Shown here in pieces: positions 28,453 through 35,110 of a DNA stretch of 35,110 bases. The DNA is taken from the IMG/VR virus record IMGVR_UViG_3300046002_003616, positions 1 through 35,110 of that record. One strand, written 5' to 3'. The stretch comes from a virus. Each line of letters starts with the position of its first letter. Position 1 is the stretch's first letter. The position numbers and the translations under genes were made by a program. Under the pieces are notes generated by a model. The model made no database searches. It was not told where the DNA came from and saw only the letters and a list, made by a program, of their open reading frames with translations.

Positions 28453-28686
28453 TCACTGTGCGTAATACGGGACCTTGACGGACGTTCCGTTGGGTAGCGT
28501 GATATTTATAAATCCGACCGGATTAGCCGGAAGCGTAGCGGCCCCTGCCGTGGCGGTCGAAGATGTAGAAACGATATAAGGGAACACTGCCTGCATCGTA
28601 GCATTCAGCGTATTCGCCGTGGTGTTTAGCGTATTGACGGCCACCACGATATTCTGAGTAGCCGTCGTAATTGCGTCGTTAGACAT
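28453..28686 (-). CDS. Small virion-associated protein, 77 aa
   Basis: Function unknown. ATG 28686 follows the tail hub stop by 2 bp. The N-terminal half is a regular helix rich in Thr, Asn and Val (TTATQNIVVAVNTLNTTANT), fitting a trimeric coiled coil. The C-terminal half is beta-like with Pro and Gly (FINITLPNGTSVKVPYYAQ). The stop overlaps the alternative GTG of the next gene. Likely a small component of the tail or a fibre connector. Confidence 0.72.
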   Translation of the reverse strand: MSNDAITTATQNIVVAVNTLNTTANTLNATMQAVFPYIVSTSSTATAGAATLPANPVGFINITLPNGTSVKVPYYAQ

Positions 28687-28688
28687 GC

Positions 28689-31025
28689 TTATCTCCGGCC
28701 AGAAACGGCATAGCGATATCGCATAGAACCTAAACGCCAGAAGCTATTCAGGTCGTTGCTGCTGACGCCGATTTGGACATATCGCCCTCTGAACCTTGGC
28801 TCAATATAGGGCGTGTTCGCCGTGATTGTGTAAGGTCCGTATGTCTTAGGCTGCTCCCCTGGATAGTCCGTCACATAGAACGTCATTTCCAAAGAGGCGT
28901 TGGGGGCCTGAGAATACTCGCCCCACTTCATATCCGGCAGCAGCCAGTCGACAAACACCAAATCATTACCATTGGACAGGGTGAAATAACCCGTCTTGAA
29001 GTATGACGGCATCGGAAGACCGGCCAGATTATAGGACGTCTCATGCTGGTAGACGTTCGCCGTCCATTGGTTCAGTGCGGCTTCGTCATAGTAATTCTGG
29101 GTAGCCAGCGGACCGCCAAGGACGGACTGATCAATCCAAGCGGCTCGATCTAGGTATCCATAATCCCATTCATTATACAGGACATTAAAGCATACATAAG
29201 CATCATTTTCGCCGTTTACGCTGTTCACTGACGGAAAAAACCAGCTAACCTCATTGAACATCGAGTTCGCCGCAGCGCGGATATTGTCGACGTAATTTTG
29301 GTTAAGGTTCTGAAAAACAAAGTCCCATACCGTGCAGGGGATGGTCTGAGCCGCATTCGTTCCGCTAAGAACAAAGAACTGTTTCTGCGACATCCAATAC
29401 ATATTGGAATGAAGCATGCAGACCGCTTTTTGACCAATCAGTCCGCAGCCAGATCCAACCTTGTTAAATCCATAAACATAAGGCGGGCCCGTATACTGGG
29501 AAACATATACGTCAATATCCGTAAACCAATATTGCTGCGTCGGGCCTTGGATGCCTCTGACAATCAGCGACCCAGTGGGAATGGTATATCCACCAGCTTG
29601 GTTTATTACAGTTGTTGTCCAGTCATTGTAGTTATTGACGTCGCACCAACGGATTTGAAGCGGGTTCTGTATGCCGGAATATGTTGAGCCCCAAGCCATG
29701 ATTTGGCGCTGGGGCATGGCCAAGAACATGCCAGAATTGACAATTGGCGCCTGAGATATCATGGACGCATTGCCATAGCCCTGAGATGGAGCCCATGTGA
29801 AAATAGGCCCGTTGCGAGGGCAGGCAAGTAGGATTTCGCCCCAGTTATCCAGCGTCCAATCGGTCGTAGTTATCTGGCTCGCATTCAATCGAGTATTATT
29901 TGTCTGAACGACACCTGTTCCATAACCGCCGCTATTATGCGTCCCGCTGACAGTTCCACCCGCACCAAGCGTAGATGCCGCTCCAAGCTGGAATGTAACG
30001 CTGTTAAAGGTAGCGCTGGTTAGCTTGTGACTTCCGTTATAAGGAGCGCCAACACCAGCAACGGTGATTGTTTCACCTTGTTGGAAATTGCTAGATCCAG
30101 CAAGGGTGAGGGTGGCAAATCCAGCAGCCGAAGAGGCGCCAGTTACGTTTACTGTCTCTGAATAACTTTTATAGAAACCCTTACCATAACCAAGACCAAG
30201 CAACTGCGGGCCAATCGTGGCGTAGTAAGTAAGATTTAACTGGCTATAATTCAGAGACTGAGTGGTTGACTGATTAGCTGAGTTTTGAGCGGTAAACGTA
30301 AAACCAGTGTTATCTGCCTCCCTGACTGTATATTCACCATAGATGATGATGCCGCCAACGTCCGTCGGGACTGTAAAGGCGACAACATCGCCAGGGGCGT
30401 AATAATACGGAATAGGAGCAGTTGATATCAGAGGGTTTATATTGGCGATATCACAACGGACTACTGCGCTGTTATCTGTAACCGTAAAGGTCGGGAATAA
30501 CGTCGTTGTCGTCGTAGATTGGGCTGGGATGCCAGTCTCAATCTCATAATCTCCGCCAGTCACTGATACGATGTCATACGACCCAAACAACAATATGCTG
30601 CCAACTTCTACCTGCGTATTGAAGATCACCGTATCGTATATCGTCACATCCGTCTGAAGCGTGTCTGTGACGGTAACGATTGAGCTTCCATTAGTCGTCG
30701 AAAGCGTAAATTGTGCCGGGGAGTTTGTAAGATTATGATTGATGACTAACGGTGTAATATCAGACGTATTATTGTTCGCCGTGATATATAGACGCTCAGT
30801 CGTTCCTAGCGCATACCGCTTGTCTTGCGTCAGGCCCTGCCAAGCATGCAAGGCGCGGGACTTCCCGATATACGTTGTGTTGACGTATTTCGTATACCCA
30901 CCCCGCTTTTCAGGGATATTGTCGCGCCAGCGGATGAAGTTGCTTTCCGAAATACCAGCAGCATTGTCGGCGCGTGTTTCTTCAATATCGACGCCGGGGA
31001 TGATGCGGAGGCTTTCGAAAGGCAA
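28689..31025 (-). CDS. Tail hub/nozzle protein (gp10- or TtuB-like), 778 aa
   Basis: Forms the distal part of the short tail. The start region MPFESLRIIPGVDIEETRAD, SESNFIRWRDNIPEKRGG matches the first blade of these hubs. Later blocks resemble the same family: LQIRWCDVNNYNDWT, QYWFTDIDVYVSQYTGPP, GSGCGLIGQKAVCM, SMFNEVSWFFPSVNSVNGEN and NVLYNEWDYGYLDR. A central Thr/Ser-rich insertion (about 110-360) is probably a surface domain. The start codon is TTG with GGAG nine bases before it. Expected beta-propeller fold. It follows the adaptor gene by 3 bp. Confidence 0.85.
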   Translation of the reverse strand: MPFESLRIIPGVDIEETRADNAAGISESNFIRWRDNIPEKRGGYTKYVNTTYIGKSRALHAWQGLTQDKRYALGTTERLYITANNNTSDITPLVINHNLTNSPAQFTLSTTNGSSIVTVTDTLQTDVTIYDTVIFNTQVEVGSILLFGSYDIVSVTGGDYEIETGIPAQSTTTTTLFPTFTVTDNSAVVRCDIANINPLISTAPIPYYYAPGDVVAFTVPTDVGGIIIYGEYTVREADNTGFTFTAQNSANQSTTQSLNYSQLNLTYYATIGPQLLGLGYGKGFYKSYSETVNVTGASSAAGFATLTLAGSSNFQQGETITVAGVGAPYNGSHKLTSATFNSVTFQLGAASTLGAGGTVSGTHNSGGYGTGVVQTNNTRLNASQITTTDWTLDNWGEILLACPRNGPIFTWAPSQGYGNASMISQAPIVNSGMFLAMPQRQIMAWGSTYSGIQNPLQIRWCDVNNYNDWTTTVINQAGGYTIPTGSLIVRGIQGPTQQYWFTDIDVYVSQYTGPPYVYGFNKVGSGCGLIGQKAVCMLHSNMYWMSQKQFFVLSGTNAAQTIPCTVWDFVFQNLNQNYVDNIRAAANSMFNEVSWFFPSVNSVNGENDAYVCFNVLYNEWDYGYLDRAAWIDQSVLGGPLATQNYYDEAALNQWTANVYQHETSYNLAGLPMPSYFKTGYFTLSNGNDLVFVDWLLPDMKWGEYSQAPNASLEMTFYVTDYPGEQPKTYGPYTITANTPYIEPRFRGRYVQIGVSSNDLNSFWRLGSMRYRYAVSGRR

Positions 31026-31028
31026 GGC

Positions 31029-31742
31029 TTAGCGCTCCGGAGGATTGGCCACGTTGGAATATGAAGTCCAACCGGGTCCACTGAATTTTTTGCGCATTTC
31101 CTCTCCGTTGGCGGAGGCGAACAGGCGCTCGTATGTGCTTTCCCAAGACTGAGATTGCTGCGGATTATCGGCCTGCGATCCAAAATCTCTCTGATATCCA
31201 GAGGCGAAGATCATGCTGGCGGCGATAAACAAGTCCGGCAGATATTGGGTCAGGAACGTCGTCGGGTTGTTTTCCGTAAGAGGTGACGGGCGGATCGTGC
31301 CCACAACTTCCAAACGGTAAGAACCATTAGGCCACGGGCCAAGGATCACAGTCCATTGGTCAATCATCGCAAAGTAGGAAGGCTGGCCCGCCCCAACATT
31401 TCCGCTACCGTAGGTGGCCTCTAGGAAGTCTCTGGACACTGGCTGAAGAGCAGACCGGCTACCATTGGCCGCCGTTGCGCCAGCCGGGAAAAACAGGTTG
31501 ATGCCTTGGACCGTGACAAACTTGCCTTGAGACGTAATCGGAAGTGTAAACTCCCTAGTCCCCGAAACCGTGCTGCCGTCCGAGTTCCTGACAACCGTAT
31601 TCAAAAGGTCAAGTTCACGGTAAATACGCTGCTCAGCGTAGTCGATCATGCCTGGGAGCATGGTCTGGAACTGAGGCGTGTCCGTCGTCACCGTCATGAT
31701 ATTCGCTATCTGGGCGACGTAGGTGGTATAATTCAAACTCAT
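31029..31742 (-). CDS. Tail tubular/head-tail adaptor protein, 237 aa
   Basis: Adaptor between portal and tail hub, like T7 gp11 or P22 gp4. The helical N-terminus has QTMLPGMIDYAEQRIYRELD, the central strands FTLPITSQGKFVTVQGINLF and VSRDFLEATYGSG, and the end TQYLPDLFIAASMIFASGYQ, RDFGSQADNPQQSQSWESTY. This helix-strand-helix order with L-P-D-x-F-I-A-A-S is typical of the family. ATG 31742 overlaps the upstream gene by 4 bases. Length is normal. Confidence 0.88.
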   Translation of the reverse strand: MSLNYTTYVAQIANIMTVTTDTPQFQTMLPGMIDYAEQRIYRELDLLNTVVRNSDGSTVSGTREFTLPITSQGKFVTVQGINLFFPAGATAANGSRSALQPVSRDFLEATYGSGNVGAGQPSYFAMIDQWTVILGPWPNGSYRLEVVGTIRPSPLTENNPTTFLTQYLPDLFIAASMIFASGYQRDFGSQADNPQQSQSWESTYERLFASANGEEMRKKFSGPGWTSYSNVANPPER

Positions 31743-31975
31743 GGCCGGTCGACCTTCTGATCCAGCTTGTCAAATATTCTGGACAGCATGTCTTTGATTT
31801 CTTTCATGCCTTCCTGAAATTCGTCTTTGCGGATGTAATTGCTAGGCAGGTCGACTTCTATTTGGTGCAATTCTTCCCGAAGCTTCTGAACCGCGTCCCA
31901 CAGGGTTCTAGCCAGCCATCCACCTACGGATAGGGCTATCCCCGCGGCAATGTTGATCATTGTCTGCGTGTCCAT
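31739..31975 (-). CDS. Small TM plus coiled-coil phage protein, 78 aa
   Basis: A familiar small phage protein in late operons: start MDTQTMINIAAGIALSVGGW, one membrane span (about 6-25), LARTLWDAVQKLREELHQIE as coiled coil, VDLPSNYIRKDEFQEGMKEI and DMLSRIFDKLDQK at the end. Sometimes called a holin candidate, but it could be a virion or envelope protein; nothing here decides. ATG 31975 is chosen because relatives begin M-D-x-Q-T; in-frame ATGs also occur at 31987 and 32023. The upstream gap (31976-32057) holds a 7-bp hairpin, GGTCCCG with CGGGGCC. Confidence 0.7.
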   Translation of the reverse strand: MDTQTMINIAAGIALSVGGWLARTLWDAVQKLREELHQIEVDLPSNYIRKDEFQEGMKEIKDMLSRIFDKLDQKVDRP

Positions 31976-32057
31976 AATTCTCGCCATGTTGGGAAATGGC
32001 CCCGGAACGAATTTCGGGACCATGTATTTTTACAGAAAAACCAGCCGTTTGCCAAGC

Positions 32058-33659
32058 CTATGCGGCAACAATTGTAGACGATAGGTCTTTTTCTATCATC
32101 TCAAGATTACCCTTCAGTCTTTCGTCGTTTGGAGACAGGCCGACCGCCCACTTTGCCTGCTCTAAGGCAATCTGTTTAAGGCCCAAATTCCAAGCTGCGA
32201 TGGACGCCAAATCATGCGCCCAGTGCCCCCAAACCGCCGGATCGCATGTATAGACAAGCTCACGGTTGGTGATTTCTAGGGCCTTCATGGAATAGGCGAA
32301 GCATTCAGCCCATCGAGCCTGCCGATACATGAGCATAGCCAGTTCGCACCAAGGCTCCCTAGTATTGGGGGCCTCAGATGCCGCCTTCATGTAGTTCATT
32401 TCAGCATTCTTGTGGTCGAACATTTCGTCGTAGCACTTGCCCATAACCCGATAGGCATAGCAGCGCTCATTCATCCATGTGGCGCCGGGGAGCGCCAGAT
32501 ACCGCTCGCATTCCTTAATTGAGTTTAGCCAGTCCCGATGGAACATAAGTTCACGAGCGTAATAGAACGCATTCCGGGGACAGTGCGGATCTTCGTTGAC
32601 AGAAAGTTTGAGTAGATCCAGATACTGGCCACGGCTTTTTGTGGGGTCCGGGTGATGGGACACCAGAAGCTTGTTTGTATATGCGTAAATCTCATCTGTT
32701 CGGCCATCCGGACGGGGATATTCATGACATGGGTGATGCCAATGATAGCCCTTGCGATGATGGATTTTCTCATACTGGAACTTAATTCCGCAGCCCCAGT
32801 CAAACATATACCGGAGACGGGTCGTTACACCTGGCTCCCATACGCGCTCAATCTCCTCGCGCCATCCCGGCTCCATTACCTCATCAAGATCAAGACTGAT
32901 GCAAATATCAATATCGGCCGGAATGAGGGATAGGGCAGCGTTCCGAGCATGATCAAAACGCCAAGGGTTAATGTATATGCTATGGACTGTCGCACCATGT
33001 ATGCGGGCCTTTTCTGCCGTTCCGTCTGTTGACCCGGTATCCGCAATCATGATGTGATCGGCGCCAATAGCACTTTCCACAAAACGCTGGACAAAGCCTA
33101 CTTCGTTTTTGCTGATTGCGTAGACACAAATTTTAGGCTTGACCGGCTGATCAGACCAAACAAAGACGCCGATTTCTTTGTCCTGCCGCCCAAAATCAGG
33201 CTTGCCAAATACTCTGTGAACATCCTCAACAGACCAGTTGTCTGTGACATGCTTTTCGTAAGGATTGCCCTGAAATTCATCCTGCGGGTAATGTCCTATC
33301 GGGATGCTGACAATGACGGTGTTAGCATATTTGCGAACATTATCGAAAAGGCTCTTTGCCTCTTCTTCCGTCATATGCTCAAGGATATCTCCCAGAATAG
33401 CGATATCAAATTTGCCGTCAGAACCGACAACATCCCATTCAATCGTGCGAGCGTCTTCTAGGTATAGTTCCTTATAGAACCCATTGAGCCCAAACTGTTC
33501 TACATATGGGCCCCAAACCTCAATACCGGTGAAATGCTTATCAAGGAACATTTTAGCGTATGTTCCGCTTCCACATCCCACATCAAGTATTCTGTCGCTT
33601 TTTACCTTGCCGAATATATAGCGGACAAAGCTCTTGCCGCTTTCTGAGCTGTAAGGCAT
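32058..33659 (-). CDS. Methyltransferase-glycosyltransferase-TPR fusion, 533 aa
   Basis: Three parts. N-terminal class I SAM methyltransferase (about 1-172): ILDVGCGSGTYAKMF at 24-38, then GIEVWGPYV and FDIAILGDILEHM, ending in VIVSIPIGHYPQDEF. GT2 glycosyltransferase (about 176-345): ICVYAISKNEVGFVQRFVES, MIADTGSTDGTAEKAR, and the nucleotide-sugar D-x-D site in SLDLDEVM (Asp257, Asp259). C-terminal tetratricopeptide-like helices (about 360-533; NERCYAYRVMGKCYDEMFDH). It lies among virion genes, next to a collagen-like fibre. Its likely role is to add and methylate a sugar on a virion protein or host surface; that is inference. Confidence 0.88.
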   Translation of the reverse strand: MPYSSESGKSFVRYIFGKVKSDRILDVGCGSGTYAKMFLDKHFTGIEVWGPYVEQFGLNGFYKELYLEDARTIEWDVVGSDGKFDIAILGDILEHMTEEEAKSLFDNVRKYANTVIVSIPIGHYPQDEFQGNPYEKHVTDNWSVEDVHRVFGKPDFGRQDKEIGVFVWSDQPVKPKICVYAISKNEVGFVQRFVESAIGADHIMIADTGSTDGTAEKARIHGATVHSIYINPWRFDHARNAALSLIPADIDICISLDLDEVMEPGWREEIERVWEPGVTTRLRYMFDWGCGIKFQYEKIHHRKGYHWHHPCHEYPRPDGRTDEIYAYTNKLLVSHHPDPTKSRGQYLDLLKLSVNEDPHCPRNAFYYARELMFHRDWLNSIKECERYLALPGATWMNERCYAYRVMGKCYDEMFDHKNAEMNYMKAASEAPNTREPWCELAMLMYRQARWAECFAYSMKALEITNRELVYTCDPAVWGHWAHDLASIAAWNLGLKQIALEQAKWAVGLSPNDERLKGNLEMIEKDLSSTIVAA

Positions 33660-33700
33660 TTATAACCCCAAATTGGACGCCCCGGCGCGGGGAGCCTTCA

Positions 33701-35098
33701 TTACTTGGCTTTTAGAGCATCTACCTCAGCCTTAAGTTCCTTTATGGCGTTAATCAGAATGGCGATGATCGGGCTGTAGGCAATGCCCAGTTTGCCATCT
33801 TTCGGACTTTCCGTCACAACTTCCGGTATAACTTTCTGGACGTCCTGAGCAATAAGCCCTATTTGCCGTCCAAGGTCGTTCTCGTAGGTCCAGCTATAAT
33901 ATACGCCCTCAAGCCTCTTGATTATGTCGATGGCGTTGGTGATTGGCGCGACATCTTTCTTCAGTGTTGCGTCTGATACATTGGTATATGGTCCACTGCC
34001 CGTCACCCCAGACCCAGCGGCATACGGGAGAGTAAGATTATTGTTGGGTATGCTTGTAATGGAAAGAAACGACGAGCCGCTACTAAAAATTCCAAATGGA
34101 GCCCCCGTTCCAAATGAAATATTGGCAGTTGATGCATTTAACAGCATTCCACCCGCGGCTGTTATGGTAACTGACTGAGAAAAAGTATTTGTTGCTGTCC
34201 AAGTATTTGTCCCGGATAAAGACGGAACAGAAAAGCTAAGTTTTGTCGCATCAATTGTTGATGTAGCAATGTTAGTTCCTTGGATAACTCCGGCTCCAAT
34301 AAGAGAACTAGAGTTGATAGCTCCGGAAGCTATGTTCGTAGATTGAACGGCGCCAAATCCAATAAGCGTAGAAGTAATCGCCCCGGTAGCTATCTGGCCG
34401 CCGGTAATTGACCCAGCATTGACTGTCCAAACAGTTCCGCCGCCGCTGACCGTAATCTGACCACGCGATCCATCCGCCAATCCGGACGAACCAGTCGGAC
34501 CAGTGGCGCCAGTAGGCCCAGTAGGACCAGAGACAGTCGAAGCCGCTCCGGTGGGGCCAACATTGCCAACCGCCCCAGTCGGACCCGTAGGGCCATTGGG
34601 GCCGGTGGGTCCACTAGCTGGGCCCGTGGGACCTCCCGCTCCAGTTGCGCCGGTAGGACCAGTAACGCCAGTTGGTCCGGTCACGCCTTGGATACCCTGA
34701 GATCCAGTTGGGCCGGTGGGGCCGGTAATACTTGCGCCAGTCGGCCCCGTAGGACCACTCGCCGGGCCTGTGGGTCCCATATCACCCGTAGGGCCAGTTG
34801 GGCCGGTATTGCCAGTATTTCCGGTCAAACCAGTCGGGCCGGTGGGGCCGGTGGAACCAGTCGGACCAAAGCCTGTTGGGCCTGTAGGGCCACTAGCCGG
34901 ACCCGTAGGACCGCCTGCTCCGGTAGCTCCCGTCGGGCCTGTCGGGCCATTGCCTCCGGTTGATCCGGTAGGGCCTGTGGGTCCCACCAAAGCAGGGCCA
35001 GGATAGGCTTGCCAAGCAGTCCCGTTCCATTGCCAAGAACGACCCGCAAATGTGTAAATATCATTGAGGGTCGGATTATATGGAAAGTTAATAGCCAT
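33701..35098 (-). CDS. Collagen-like tail fibre with S74 chaperone domain, 465 aa
   Basis: Receptor-side fibre. N-terminal tail-binding part: [20 protein letters not shown], then [14 protein letters not shown] collagen-like region of about 180 residues follows (about 38-215), built from G-P-T repeats such as [20 protein letters not shown], which occurs twice. A short beta-helical part comes next, then an S74 chaperone near residue 370 onward: [54 protein letters not shown]. The collagen stretch would form a triple helix. AGAGG precedes the ATG. The Thr of G-P-T is a known glycosylation site in bacterial collagen-like proteins, and a glycosyltransferase gene follows. Confidence 0.92.
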   Translation of the reverse strand: MAINFPYNPTLNDIYTFAGRSWQWNGTAWQAYPGPALVGPTGPTGSTGGNGPTGPTGATGAGGPTGPASGPTGPTGFGPTGSTGPTGPTGLTGNTGNTGPTGPTGDMGPTGPASGPTGPTGASITGPTGPTGSQGIQGVTGPTGVTGPTGATGAGGPTGPASGPTGPNGPTGPTGAVGNVGPTGAASTVSGPTGPTGATGPTGSSGLADGSRGQITVSGGGTVWTVNAGSITGGQIATGAITSTLIGFGAVQSTNIASGAINSSSLIGAGVIQGTNIATSTIDATKLSFSVPSLSGTNTWTATNTFSQSVTITAAGGMLLNASTANISFGTGAPFGIFSSGSSFLSITSIPNNNLTLPYAAGSGVTGSGPYTNVSDATLKKDVAPITNAIDIIKRLEGVYYSWTYENDLGRQIGLIAQDVQKVIPEVVTESPKDGKLGIAYSPIIAILINAIKELKAEVDALKAK

Positions 35099-35110
35099 GG
35101 AAGCCTCTAT

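Noticed and set aside
33681-33693. CCCCG-CGC-CGGGG hairpin between the collagen fibre and fusion gene as a terminator
   Set aside because: The stem is only 5 bp with a 3-nt loop and no T tract follows on the minus strand, so termination is not supported.
34716-35006. Plus-strand G-P-V repeat frame and DNA tandem repeats
   Set aside because: They are the reverse reading and DNA trace of the collagen-like G-P-T repeats in the fibre gene, not a CRISPR array or separate repeat element.
1-35110. tRNA genes, integrase, insertion sequences or CRISPR arrays
   Set aside because: No cloverleaf with a plausible anticodon arm, no tyrosine or serine recombinase motifs, no transposase and no spaced direct repeats were found on reading both strands.

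Overview
The window is most of a tailed double-stranded DNA phage (or prophage) genome, most likely a short-tailed (podovirus-like) phage of an alphaproteobacterium. It carries a terminase pair, a tail adaptor and hub, internal virion proteins, collagen-like and S74 tail fibres, a complete lysis cassette, a recombination cassette and many small early genes. There is no contractile or long-tail gene, no tape measure protein and no integrase. The alphaproteobacterial host is inferred from a GcrA-type regulator, a small secreted protein of the NPY/NPF-motif kind, and several small proteins resembling those of Rhizobiales-type phages.

Layout. (1) 1-1397, leftward: terL (cut by the window edge) and terS, with a good promoter at 1441-1469. 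(2) 1471-3958, rightward: small early genes served by TTGACA promoters and a recurring GGAGAGAC ribosome-binding leader. Inside this block, at 3425-3478, lies what reads as a complete type II hammerhead ribozyme. (3) 3950-11884, leftward: a PD-(D/E)XK-like nuclease, a cytosine-5 DNA methyltransferase gene that contains a second family-like ORF in another frame, an SF2 helicase, a 465-bp hairpin-rich non-coding island, GcrA, a VRR-NUC nuclease, two HTH proteins and several small coupled ORFs. A 37-residue lipoprotein gene (10212-10325) runs the other way. (4) 11990-16157, rightward: YqaJ exonuclease, ERF annealing protein, an SSB-like acidic-tail protein, a ribbon-helix-helix-like protein, HNH endonuclease, small exported or membrane proteins and a ClpP-like protein, closed by a terminator at 16163-16198. 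(5) 16191-35098, leftward: the late block. In transcription order it runs collagen-like fibre, methyltransferase-glycosyltransferase fusion, small TM protein, tail adaptor, tail hub, small virion proteins, GNAT acetyltransferase, a 1968-residue virion protein, an internal virion protein, an S74 fibre, a glycine-rich tip protein, endolysin and overlapping spanins.

TerS and TerL read leftward off the window start, and the late block reads leftward from the window end. The simplest picture is therefore a circular or circularly permuted genome cut inside terL, with portal, scaffold and capsid genes (not seen here) lying between the two ends.

The items most worth a second look are the hammerhead ribozyme, the methyltransferase gene apparently overprinted with a second conserved protein, the methyltransferase-glycosyltransferase-TPR fusion next to a GPT-repeat collagen fibre, the structured non-coding island at 7408-7872, and the multi-domain 1968-residue virion protein.
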